This document shows positions 33,369-40,975 of a stretch of 64,000 nucleotides of DNA, piece by piece. Under the pieces are notes generated by a model, which saw nothing but the letters and a program-made list of their open reading frames with translations, had not been told where the DNA came from and did not search any database. The stretch comes from Flavobacteriales bacterium. Its GTDB lineage: Bacteria > Bacteroidota > Bacteroidia > CAIKAF01. The stretch covers positions 302,636 through 366,635 of the forward strand of contig JAGYKD010000002.1 of the NCBI GenBank assembly GCA_018401695.1, read 5' to 3'. The first letter of the stretch is position 1. Every line of letters starts with the position of its first letter. Both the position numbers and the translations under genes were made by a program.

Positions 33369-33974
33369 GAGGAGCCAAATGAGGAGCATTCCCACTGCCG
33401 AGGCCAACAGCAGCCAAACTTTTTCCATGCCTTCCGGGTAATTCAAGGGTCGTCTTGGATCAAGTTCCCTAAGTTCACCTTTAGCTATGGCTTGTGCGGT
33501 GGCTTCGTCGGCAAAATCCTTTCTTGGGATTTGTTGGTCAAGCTTTGCAATTTCTTCCTCCCAACTCAAGCGACTGGCAATCACATATTCATCGCTTTGG
33601 CCCATGCCGGGTCTTCTGCGGGTTCTACCGCAATAATGCGCCGTTAATTTTCCGCTTAAACTGTCGTTTTGGGCATAGACCAACCAGGTTTCGCCCGGTA
33701 TAAAAGGAACGCGGCATAAGCTGCTGCAATCGTGCCGTATGGCTAGAGTGGAGGAGGCCACCCCATGGTACAGACGGCCGCCACTAAACCAAGCCATGCA
33801 ATGGGTTTTACCGGTTTGAATGGAGTCTACCCGACCCACAAAAATCAAATCGTTTGATTTCAAAACTTCTTGTAGGGACCAGTCCGGCAAGACTCCCGCG
33901 CAATCGCAGGCATGCAGTTTAGGTGTGGAAAACCAACCAAGCAATACAAGGATAAAGGCAAGAAATAGCTTCAT
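33348..33974 (-). CDS. Exported NTR/TIMP-like domain protein with C-terminal membrane helix
   Basis: A 208-residue protein with a signal peptide ending at HACDC. The CDCAG start followed by LIFVGRVDSIQ resembles the netrin-like (TIMP) OB-fold, in which the first Cys-X-Cys follows the cleavage site. Further cysteines lie at RHDCSSLCRVPF and AHYCGRTRR. A hydrophobic helix (about 184-204) ends the chain. The function is unknown. It overlaps hutH by 4 nt (ATGA), so it is the last gene of the hisS-hutH operon, and it overlaps the convergent small membrane-protein gene by 21 nt at its 3' end. Confidence 0.65.
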   Translation of the reverse strand: MKLFLAFILVLLGWFSTPKLHACDCAGVLPDWSLQEVLKSNDLIFVGRVDSIQTGKTHCMAWFSGGRLYHGVASSTLAIRHDCSSLCRVPFIPGETWLVYAQNDSLSGKLTAHYCGRTRRRPGMGQSDEYVIASRLSWEEEIAKLDQQIPRKDFADEATAQAIAKGELRELDPRRPLNYPEGMEKVWLLLASAVGMLLIWLLLRKFLN

Positions 33975-35476
33975 AGGCTCATATGGCTTTCCGGGTTTTG
34001 GGTCCGTACAAAATGTATGGCTTCTTCCATGAGTGGATGCATGTATTGGTCTTCCGCTACAAAAGGTACAGATTTCCTAAACCGTTGGTGTAATTGTTCT
34101 AAGGGAAGGCTACTTTGTTTGGGCCGCCTAAAGTCAAGGGCCTGTGCAGCGGTCAACAGCTCCAAGCCCAAAACGGACTCGGTATGCTCCACCATTTGAA
34201 GGCATTGGAGAGCAGCGTTGGCACCCATGCTCACATGGTCTTCCTGGCCTTTGCTGCTGTCGATACTATCTACGCTGGCCGGGGTGGCCAATTGTTTGTT
34301 GTAACTCACCAAAGATGCCGCACTGTATTGCACAATCATAAAACCGGAATTTAGACCGGGTTTGGCCACCAGGAATTCCGGTAGTCCTTGTTGGCCATGA
34401 AGCAATTTATACATGCGTCGTTCGCTAATGCTGCCCAGTTCTGCCACCGCTAATTTGAGCTGGTCGGCGGCCAAAGCCAAAGGTTCGCCATGGAAATTCC
34501 CGGCCGATAGGATTTTGTCCTCTTCCGGGAAAATTAAGGGATTGTCGGTGACCGCATTGAGTTCGATCCACAGGCACTGCCGCACTTGGTCCATTACATC
34601 GAAGCAGGCTCCATGCACTTGGGGAACGCAGCGAAAGGCATAAGGGTCTTGTACCTGTTTTCGCTCAAGCTGTTGCAATGCGCTACCTTTCAACAGAGAC
34701 CGTATGGAAGCTGCGCAGGCTTGTTGCCCTCGGTGCGGCCTCACGGCATGCACTAAGGCATCGAAGGGAGAGCTGTGTCCCATCCAAGCTTCAATGCTGA
34801 GGGCTGCCAACCAATTGGCCCAATGGCCGCTTTTTTCGGCCCGATGCAGGGCGTGCAAACAAACGGCTCCCATAAATTGAGTGCCGTTGAGTAAGGCCAA
34901 GCCCTCTTTGGCCTGCAGTTGCCTGGGCTTAAGGCCATGTTGAGCAAATAAGGTTTCTGGGGCAAAAAGTCCATCCTTGGTTTCCAATTTTCCAAGCCCT
35001 ATCAGGGGCAATACCAAATGGGCCAAAGGGGCCAAATCGCCGCTGGCGCCTAGACTTCCTTGACGGGGAACCCAGGGAATCCAATCCCTGTTGTACAATT
35101 CCAAGAGCAAAGCCAGGGTGTCGGGATGGATGCCTGAATGGCCCTTGGAAAGCGATAATATTTTTAGGGCGAGCATGCTACGGCTTATTTCGCGCTGCAA
35201 AGGAGCTCCGGTACCGCAAGCATGAGATTTTACCAAATTTTCTTGAAGAACCGACAAGGACTCCTTATCGATTTTTTCTTGGCATAAGGCCCCAAATCCG
35301 GTATTGATGCCGTAAAAAACCGCATCGGTTTCCCTCAATTTCCGGTCAAGATAATTCCGGCAATCGCTTACTTTTTTCCAAACTTCTTGACTAAGGCTAA
35401 GTTGGGTATTTTCTTGGCTTAGCGCACATAGGCTTTGCCAATCCAGCGGTTCTGTGCCTACTTCAATGTGTGCCAT
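33971..35476 (-). CDS. hutH: Histidine ammonia-lyase (aromatic amino acid lyase family)
   Basis: A 501-residue MIO enzyme. The ASG triad that cyclises into the MIO cofactor is at 144-146 (GSLGASGDLAPLAHL). YGINTGFGALCQ and GTGAPLQREISRSML are family motifs. The pair Ser84-His85 (LVKSHACGTG) at the selectivity position fits histidine over tyrosine or phenylalanine. It converts histidine to urocanate and ammonia. No hutU, hutI or hutG is present in the window; the gene is instead coupled by a 14-nt overlap to hisS. Confidence 0.87.
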   Translation of the reverse strand: MAHIEVGTEPLDWQSLCALSQENTQLSLSQEVWKKVSDCRNYLDRKLRETDAVFYGINTGFGALCQEKIDKESLSVLQENLVKSHACGTGAPLQREISRSMLALKILSLSKGHSGIHPDTLALLLELYNRDWIPWVPRQGSLGASGDLAPLAHLVLPLIGLGKLETKDGLFAPETLFAQHGLKPRQLQAKEGLALLNGTQFMGAVCLHALHRAEKSGHWANWLAALSIEAWMGHSSPFDALVHAVRPHRGQQACAASIRSLLKGSALQQLERKQVQDPYAFRCVPQVHGACFDVMDQVRQCLWIELNAVTDNPLIFPEEDKILSAGNFHGEPLALAADQLKLAVAELGSISERRMYKLLHGQQGLPEFLVAKPGLNSGFMIVQYSAASLVSYNKQLATPASVDSIDSSKGQEDHVSMGANAALQCLQMVEHTESVLGLELLTAAQALDFRRPKQSSLPLEQLHQRFRKSVPFVAEDQYMHPLMEEAIHFVRTQNPESHMSL

Positions 35477-36860
35477 AATATCCTTGGTTTATCCTTTCTG
35501 CAAATTCGGCATCGCTCAAAGTAACTTTTTCTCCGCTTTCCATGTCTTTTATTTGGATGCTGCGTTGGGCCAGTTCTTCTGAGCCTAAAGAGCAAACATA
35601 GCGCGCTCCCTGACTATCGGCATATTTCATTTGCTTTTGAATCTTGGCCGCATCGGGATAGAGAAGGGTCGTATGACCTGCTTGCCTTAGTTTTTCCATC
35701 CAGGAAAGTGCTTTAAGCGCTCCGGACCGGTCAAAATGCAAAAAGAAAAATTCAGGACCTTGTTGGATCTCCTTGGGCCATGCTTCTTTTGCTTCTAGGA
35801 TATCGTAGATGCGCTCGGCGCCAAAGCTTACTCCAATTCCCGACCGGCTGTTGAGGCCAAACATCTCGGTGAGGTTGTCGTAGCGGCCACCCCCGCCTAA
35901 GCTTCCCATGCCGCTGCCCGGCAGGGTGACTTCAAAAATACAACCGGTATAATAGTCCAGCCCTCGTGCCAGGCATGGGTTGAACACCAATTGAGCAGCG
36001 CCCGCCAATGGGCCGGGGGCCAAACTCAATTCAAAAACCTCCCGCAAAGCGTGTATGGCTTCGCTTCCGGCTTGGGTTTGACCAATGTAAGGTGCCATGA
36101 GTTCGGGAGTGTCTCCACTTCCTAAGGCCAAAATGGGATCCAACATGCGGATTTGGTCCACCGAAAAGCCCTCTTTGTGTAAAATCTCTTTAATGGTGTC
36201 CAAAGGGAGCTTATCCATTTTGTCTAAGGTCACCGTAAGGGCGCGCAGCTGCTCCGGTGCTTGAATGGCCTCGGCTATGCCGGCCAAAATTCCCCGGTGG
36301 TTTATTTGGATTTGAATGTCGGGTAAGCCTAATCGATAAAAGCCCTCTGCATACATGCGGATCATTTCGGCTTCCAAAAACAAGGAGTCGCTGCCTAAAA
36401 CGTCTATATCGCACTGGTAAAATTCGCGGTACCTGCCTTTTTGAGGACTATCGGCCCGCCACACCGGCTGTATTTGGTAGCGTTTAAAGGGGAAGCTAAT
36501 CTCGTTTTGGTGTTGGGCTACAAAACGGGCAAAGGGAATAGTAAGGTCGTAGCGTAAGGCCTTTTCGCTCAATAAAGGCAGGTGTTTTTTAGCGTCAGGG
36601 GATTGTCCCCCGGCCAAAACCGGGCTTAATTTCTTAAAAAAGTCTCCGGAATTTAGGACCTTAAAAATGAGCCGATCCCCTTCTTCGCCGTATTTACCGG
36701 TAAGGGTTTCGAGCAATTCCATGGAAGGGGTTTCGATCGCCTGGTATCCAAATTCCAAAAAAAGAGACTCCAAGGTTTGAAACAAAAAACGTCTCCGACG
36801 CATTTGCTCCGGTCCGAAATCGCGCATCCCCTTGGGTGTATTTGCCTGAATTTTAGCCAT
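35463..36860 (-). CDS. hisS: Histidyl-tRNA synthetase
   Basis: A 465-residue class II synthetase. Motif 1 lies near GMRDFGPEQMRRR ... FLEFGYQAIETPSME; motif 2 is KRYQIQPVWRADSPQKGRYREFYQCDIDVLG; the histidine-specific LARGLDYYTGCIFEV and motif 3 RSGIGVSFGAERIYDIL follow; a C-terminal anticodon domain completes the chain. It charges tRNA-His in the cytoplasm. It begins the minus-strand operon hisS-hutH-NTR-like, so a charging enzyme and a catabolic enzyme for the same amino acid share a transcript. Confidence 0.96.
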   Translation of the reverse strand: MAKIQANTPKGMRDFGPEQMRRRRFLFQTLESLFLEFGYQAIETPSMELLETLTGKYGEEGDRLIFKVLNSGDFFKKLSPVLAGGQSPDAKKHLPLLSEKALRYDLTIPFARFVAQHQNEISFPFKRYQIQPVWRADSPQKGRYREFYQCDIDVLGSDSLFLEAEMIRMYAEGFYRLGLPDIQIQINHRGILAGIAEAIQAPEQLRALTVTLDKMDKLPLDTIKEILHKEGFSVDQIRMLDPILALGSGDTPELMAPYIGQTQAGSEAIHALREVFELSLAPGPLAGAAQLVFNPCLARGLDYYTGCIFEVTLPGSGMGSLGGGGRYDNLTEMFGLNSRSGIGVSFGAERIYDILEAKEAWPKEIQQGPEFFFLHFDRSGALKALSWMEKLRQAGHTTLLYPDAAKIQKQMKYADSQGARYVCSLGSEELAQRSIQIKDMESGEKVTLSDAEFAERINQGYYGTH

Positions 36861-37008
36861 CTATATGTCTATATCTGTTCTAATTGCATTGCCTAGCCAA
36901 GGCACAAACCTTATGGACAGCGAAATTACAATCCTTTGGGGAATAAGGCGTGGATTAGGGGCCGATTGCAGAAGGGGCTTGTGGAGATCTAGATGTGGAG
37001 GCGCAATC

Positions 37009-37290
37009 TTATTCCATCTCCACGACCGAAAACCGAGCCGCAAGAGCATCTATGTCGGAGGCCATATCGATATCTTTTTGGGTGATTGTACCTCCGGCAT
37101 CATGGCTGCACAAATGCACCGTTAGTGTATTGTAGCTGTTGCACCAATCGGGGTGGTGTTGCTTTTCCTCTGCCGTTTGAGCAATGGCCTCCATAAATGG
37201 CCAAAGACTTTTGAAATCATTGGCCTTCCATTTCTTCTGTATCCCCTGTTCGGTGCTTTTCCATCCTTGGGGTATTGGTTTTGTATTCAT
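37009..37290 (-). CDS. phhB: Pterin-4a-carbinolamine dehydratase
   Basis: A 93-residue protein with the PCD signature: EEKQHHPDWCNSYNTLTVHL (H45, H46) followed by CSHDAGGTITQKDIDMA (H63, D64). It dehydrates 4a-hydroxytetrahydrobiopterin, the product of aromatic amino acid hydroxylases, and is also associated with folate or molybdopterin metabolism. The start at 37290 lies 74 nt inside the end of the rhomboid gene, an unusually long overlap in a different frame. No hydroxylase gene is in the window. Confidence 0.88.
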   Translation of the reverse strand: MNTKPIPQGWKSTEQGIQKKWKANDFKSLWPFMEAIAQTAEEKQHHPDWCNSYNTLTVHLCSHDAGGTITQKDIDMASDIDALAARFSVVEME

Positions 37291-38008
37291 ATAAAATTTT
37301 AAATGGATCCTGCGCTAAAGGAATCTCCTCTACCACTTCCGTAATTTCCGGCAGGGGCAAGCCTGCCTTCTCTAAGGCGCGTACTTGGCGATACACCGAC
37401 CCCTTATCTTCAGGGTCTTGCTCTTCTTCCCAGGCATAGGTTTTTCTTCTAGGCAAACGGCTGCGGTGATAGACCGCCATGATTAAGCCTGCGGCAGCTC
37501 CTGCTCCATGGCTTTCAAAGCTCATGGTAGGGTCTATGGGCAAAAGCCCCCAAACCAAAGACCCGTAAAGAAAAATGGTAAGCAAACTCAAGGCCACCAG
37601 TCGATAATTCTTCCCCACTATTCCGGAAGCCACCAAAAAGGCTACATAACCATAAACGATGCCGCTGGCTCCAATATGAAAATTATCGCGGGCTACCAGC
37701 CAGGTCCAAAAGCCACCCAACAACAAAACCGCTGCCGTGGTAGACCAAAACAAGCGCGGAAAACTAAAGCGAAACAGCAAACCCAAAACCACCAAACTGC
37801 TCAAATTGCCCCACAAATGGCTCACCGAACCATGCAGTAAGGGCGTAGTTAAAATGCCGTACAAATGGCTTAAATCTCGCGGGAAAAGTCCCAACCTGGC
37901 AAACTGCGGTTCAGTTCCGGGTGCTACCAAAAAACCGGCTACCATGAGCATGGGCAAAAGCAAGGCCGGCAAAACAAGCGCTAGTAAGGATTTTTTTGTT
38001 GTTTCCAC
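37217..38008 (-). CDS. Rhomboid-family intramembrane serine protease
   Basis: A 263-residue membrane protein with about six hydrophobic segments. The catalytic dyad is visible: S116 in HIGASGIVYGYVAF and H167 in FESHGAGAAAG; the oxyanion helpers H64 and N68 lie in HGSVSHLWGNLSSL. It would cut transmembrane helices of unknown substrates. The cytoplasmic tail (about 180-263) is long and charged, and its last 24 codons overlap the start of phhB. It follows the MFS gene by 33 nt on the same strand. Confidence 0.88.
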   Translation of the reverse strand: METTKKSLLALVLPALLLPMLMVAGFLVAPGTEPQFARLGLFPRDLSHLYGILTTPLLHGSVSHLWGNLSSLVVLGLLFRFSFPRLFWSTTAAVLLLGGFWTWLVARDNFHIGASGIVYGYVAFLVASGIVGKNYRLVALSLLTIFLYGSLVWGLLPIDPTMSFESHGAGAAAGLIMAVYHRSRLPRRKTYAWEEEQDPEDKGSVYRQVRALEKAGLPLPEITEVVEEIPLAQDPFKILYEYKTNTPRMEKHRTGDTEEMEGQ

Positions 38009-38041
38009 GCCAAAGTATACGCAAGTAGGACCATTTTGTTT

Positions 38042-39286
38042 TTAGACTTCCAAATAGTTTAAGTCTTTGCCGAAACTATCTTTCAAATAAGCCGCAGAAA
38101 GCGCCGCCAATCCAATGCAAATACCGCCAACCACCAATCCGGCATCTACCGCTGTCCATCCCTGCAAGCCCTCAAGCCATTTAAAACTAAGGGTTATGGG
38201 TACCACGGCCCCCCGCACCATATTGGGTACCGTATTGGCTACTGTGCTTCGGATATTGGTGCCAAACTGCTCGGCGGCCACCGTTACAAACAAAGCCCAA
38301 TAGCCAGTGGCAATGCCCAGCATAAAGGTCAGCCCATAAAAGAAGTTGGCATCGGCACCCTTAGATTGAAAAAAGTAAACATAGCACACCGCAGTGCAGA
38401 GCATTAAATATGCGCCAATGACTTTAAGGCGACTCCGAAACCATTGAGAAAATAAGCCTGCAAGCAAATCGCCAATGGACAGGCCAATATAGCAATACAT
38501 TACCGCAGGGCCTGTTTCAATGCCTCCTTTAAACTGAAATATGGGATCGAAATAGTTGACCGACAAATTCACCAAAACTCCAATGGCAAACCATACCGGC
38601 AAACCCAGGCAAATACAGGCCATATAGCGCAAAAAGCGCTGAGGAGAATTAAAGAGCATCCACACCTTTCCCCGGCTAACTTTAGCCGCAACGGCTTGCT
38701 TGTACATGCTGCTTTCCAGAGTTCCCAAACGCAGCACCAGAAGCGCGAGACCCATTAAGCCACCCACCCAATACGACAACTTCCAATTGCCGCCAATATC
38801 GGCAACCAGGTAGGCTACCACTGCACCCAGGGCACCAAAAGTCACCACAATCATGGTTCCATATCCCCTACGGTTTTTGTCCATAATTTCGCTAATGAGG
38901 GTAATTCCGGCGCCCAACTCACCGGCCAAACCAAGTCCGGCAATAAATCGAATGGCGGCATAGGAGTTGAGGTCCCACACATAAGCATTGGCAATATTGG
39001 CCAAACTGTAGATTAAAATAGAGCCAAATAAAATCCTCAAACGCCCGAGCCGATCACCCAAAATGCCCCAGAACAAGCCACCGAGGAGCATGCCTATCAT
39101 TTGCCAATTAAAAAGTATAACCTCCTGCGCCTTTATTTCCTCCAGACTTAGGCCCAAATCCAACAAACTGGCTTCTTTAATCACCTGAAACAACACCAAA
39201 TCGTAGATGTCTACAAAATAGCCCAAGGCGGCCACAATAATAATTTGCAGCTGATTTCTTTGAATGATTGAACCCGAACTTCCCAT
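38042..39286 (-). CDS. Major facilitator superfamily transporter
   Basis: A 414-residue, 12-helix permease. The motif-A loop GDRLGRLRILFGS lies between TM2 and TM3, RFIAGLGLAGELGAGITLISEIM fits TM4-TM5 of the sugar/metabolite:H+ symporter branch, and the second-half repeat contains FRSRLKVIGAYL. The N-terminal LGYFVDIYDLVLF is typical of aromatic-acid or metabolite:H+ symporters (MHS-like). The substrate is not predictable. It precedes the rhomboid and phhB genes on the same strand and diverges from psd. Confidence 0.85.
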   Translation of the reverse strand: MGSSGSIIQRNQLQIIIVAALGYFVDIYDLVLFQVIKEASLLDLGLSLEEIKAQEVILFNWQMIGMLLGGLFWGILGDRLGRLRILFGSILIYSLANIANAYVWDLNSYAAIRFIAGLGLAGELGAGITLISEIMDKNRRGYGTMIVVTFGALGAVVAYLVADIGGNWKLSYWVGGLMGLALLVLRLGTLESSMYKQAVAAKVSRGKVWMLFNSPQRFLRYMACICLGLPVWFAIGVLVNLSVNYFDPIFQFKGGIETGPAVMYCYIGLSIGDLLAGLFSQWFRSRLKVIGAYLMLCTAVCYVYFFQSKGADANFFYGLTFMLGIATGYWALFVTVAAEQFGTNIRSTVANTVPNMVRGAVVPITLSFKWLEGLQGWTAVDAGLVVGGICIGLAALSAAYLKDSFGKDLNYLEV

Positions 39287-39429
39287 AGCAAACTTTGTTG
39301 TACGAATCTACCAAAATTCCCTTCCACCGACTCCTTTGTGACCTATATGGCGAAGTTAGCCCCAAAAGGAATAAGGAAAATTCAGGCAAATCCTAAGAGA
39401 ATCACCATAAAATCCATACATTTCGCACC

Positions 39430-40092
39430 ATGAAAGGCATACATCGCGAAGGGTTTTCCTGGATTTTTAAATCCATGTTAATATTGACCCCATTGCTCAT
39501 TATAGTTTGGCTTTGGCCCCTTATTCCTGTATGGTTGGCTTGGGGGATAAGTGTGCTCGGCATGTTTTGGCTTGTGGTTCTTATTCAGTTTTTTCGGGTT
39601 CCCATCCGGCGCTTTGATCCCCATCCCGATTTTGTATTGGCTCCTGCCGACGGCAAAGTGGTAGTGGTCGAAAAGACTCGTGAAAACGAATGGTTGGGTG
39701 AGGAATGCATGCAGATTTCCATATTTATGAGTCCGGTGAATGTGCACATCAACTGGTATCCCATCGACGGCAAAATCGCTTATTCGGCTTACCATCCCGG
39801 CAAATATTTGGTGGCTTGGCATCCCAAAAGCAGCGAATTAAACGAGCGAAGCAGCATTGGCATGGAAGGTCGCCATGGACATAGAATTTTATTGCGGCAA
39901 GTGGCCGGAGTGTTGGCTCGAAAAATCAAATGCTACGCCGAAGAAGGCAAACAAGTGCGGCAGCAAGACCAAATGGGTTTTATAAAATTTGGATCAAGGG
40001 TTGATTTGTTTTTGCCTATCGATAGCGAAATTTTGGTTCAACCGGGCCAAAAGACCATGGGAGGGGTAACCGCCTTGGCGCGTTTGGCTTAG
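39430..40092 (+). CDS. psd: Phosphatidylserine decarboxylase proenzyme (short, PSD-A type)
   Basis: A 220-residue membrane-associated proenzyme with two hydrophobic segments at the N-terminus (about 14-30 and 34-55). Family signatures are FVLAPADGKVVVV, ISIFMSPVNVHINWYP and the C-terminal self-cleavage site KFGSRVDLFLP, where S189 becomes the pyruvoyl group. It makes phosphatidylethanolamine from phosphatidylserine. A TACATTTC box 13 nt before the ATG (39417-39424) resembles the phylum -7 element. It is the last housekeeping gene before the accessory region. Confidence 0.93.
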   Translation: MKGIHREGFSWIFKSMLILTPLLIIVWLWPLIPVWLAWGISVLGMFWLVVLIQFFRVPIRRFDPHPDFVLAPADGKVVVVEKTRENEWLGEECMQISIFMSPVNVHINWYPIDGKIAYSAYHPGKYLVAWHPKSSELNERSSIGMEGRHGHRILLRQVAGVLARKIKCYAEEGKQVRQQDQMGFIKFGSRVDLFLPIDSEILVQPGQKTMGGVTALARLA

Positions 40093-40117
40093 GTTTTTTG
40101 TATAAACGGCCCTCTCG

Positions 40118-40168
40118 GCTTTTTTAGAAAACCTCTACGAATTTTGGTAAGGGCTTTTGGCTGTTGGT
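40118..40168 (+). repeat. Repeat unit A (51 nt), paired with 62487-62537
   Basis: It begins GCTTTTTTAGAAAA and contains CTACGAATTTTGGTAAGGGC. It aligns without gaps to 62487-62537 with about eight mismatches. It lies 25 nt after the psd stop; the other copy lies about 45 nt after the immunity-gene stop, so the pair bracket the Rhs operon. The short ACGAA/TTCGT-like core suggests a weak hairpin. Confidence 0.6.
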
Positions 40169-40348
40169 ATTAGTAAATTTTTATGGGTCTGGATTGGTTT
40201 GTGGAAGTAATGATGGGTTCGGCGTAGAAACTAAGCGATGGAGAAAATTAGTGGCCATATTGCATTCTACTTTTGTTCAACAAATCAATGTGCAGTGGCT
40301 TTTCTTGCTGATTTCACCTCGAATTATTGCGGCTTGGACATAGGTTTC

Positions 40349-40376
40349 CCCGGAAGAACAGAATGAGAATGAGAAT
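40349..40376. repeat. Direct repeat, left copy (CCCGGAAGAACAGAATGAGA...)
   Basis: The sequence CCCGGAAGAACAGAATGAGA and the following ATGAGAAT recur at 40501-40528. The two copies flank the inverted-repeat element at 40407-40466. The left copy is extended by extra GAGAAT units. Confidence 0.7.
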
Positions 40377-40406
40377 GAGAGAGAGGGAAAAAACAGGGGG
40401 GGGCCG

Positions 40407-40466
40407 TAGCGACGCATTGCCATGCGGCCAAGCAAGAGGGTAGGGACGCATTGCCATGCGTCGCTA
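40407..40466. mobile_element. Small palindromic element (MITE/REP-like) with GACGCATTGCCATGCG units
   Basis: Perfect 11-bp terminal inverted repeats, TAGCGACGCAT (40407-40417) and ATGCGTCGCTA (40456-40466), bound a 60-nt element. Inside, GACGCATTGCCATGCG occurs twice (40411-40426 and 40445-40460), each itself near-palindromic. No coding capacity. From memory, GACGCATTGCATGCGTC-type repeats are scattered through many bacterial genomes. Mobility by a transposase supplied in trans is possible but unproven. Confidence 0.6.
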
Positions 40467-40500
40467 GGGTTAAGATTTATGATTTAGGTAGATATTGGCC

Positions 40501-40528
40501 CCCGGAAGAACAGAATGAGAATGAGAAT
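40501..40528. repeat. Direct repeat, right copy (CCCGGAAGAACAGAATGAGA...)
   Basis: Matches 40349-40376. The copies are about 150 nt apart and enclose the palindromic element, which could reflect a local duplication or an insertion-associated event. Confidence 0.7.
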
Positions 40529-40914
40529 AAGAGCGGAGACAAACTGTTTAAATTCTTTACAGGCAAGGAGTGAATGTTTTTAGTTGGAGATGGTGCTTCC
40601 GTGCGGTTTAGCCTCAGGTGCGTTTTCATTGAGGACTTGCAAGGATCGGATAAGGAGCCATGAAAAAATAGTTTACGTAAGAAAGTTCAAAATTTGGAAA
40701 TAATTCCATAATATGGACGTGAAAGCTTTGTAATTGCTGGGTTTTGCGGTTTTATAGTTAAAGCCCATTAATTTTTTCTAACCCTCTGCTTTTTAGTCTA
40801 ATATTCTAGTGTTTTCAAGGGTTTTACAAAGGCTCTGTTCAGATATTTGTCCAATGGGGATGATGATTCGTCTATTTGGATGGTATTTTAGACTTTCTTA
40901 AGTTTGGTTAAATC

Positions 40915-40948
40915 TTGTTTAGGGAAACGAGTAATTGAAGTATAGTTT
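40915..40948 (+). promoter_or_regulatory. Candidate promoter of the Rhs operon
   Basis: TTG (40915-40917) and TATAGTTT (40941-40948) resemble -33 and -7 boxes separated by about 23 nt, the upper end of the usual range. The -7 box is imperfect (TAnnGTTT rather than TAnnTTTG). The ATG follows about 27 nt later at 40976. No other promoter-like site is evident between the genes downstream, which overlap or nearly touch. Confidence 0.35.
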
Positions 40949-40975
40949 ATGTAAATATCATACTAACCATCCAAC

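Larger units (their letters stand above)
40093..40975. other. 883-nt non-coding region at the left edge of the Rhs locus
   Basis: I see no convincing coding frame. It holds a repeat just after psd (40118-40168) that recurs at 62487-62537, two direct repeats (from 40349 and from 40501) around a small inverted-repeat element at 40407-40466, and AT-rich sequence with a candidate promoter before the first Rhs-operon gene. Composition is lower in GC than the flanking genes. Confidence 0.6.

Noticed and set aside
40349-40528. CRISPR array
   Set aside because: Only two direct repeats, unequal internal sequence and no cas genes nearby.
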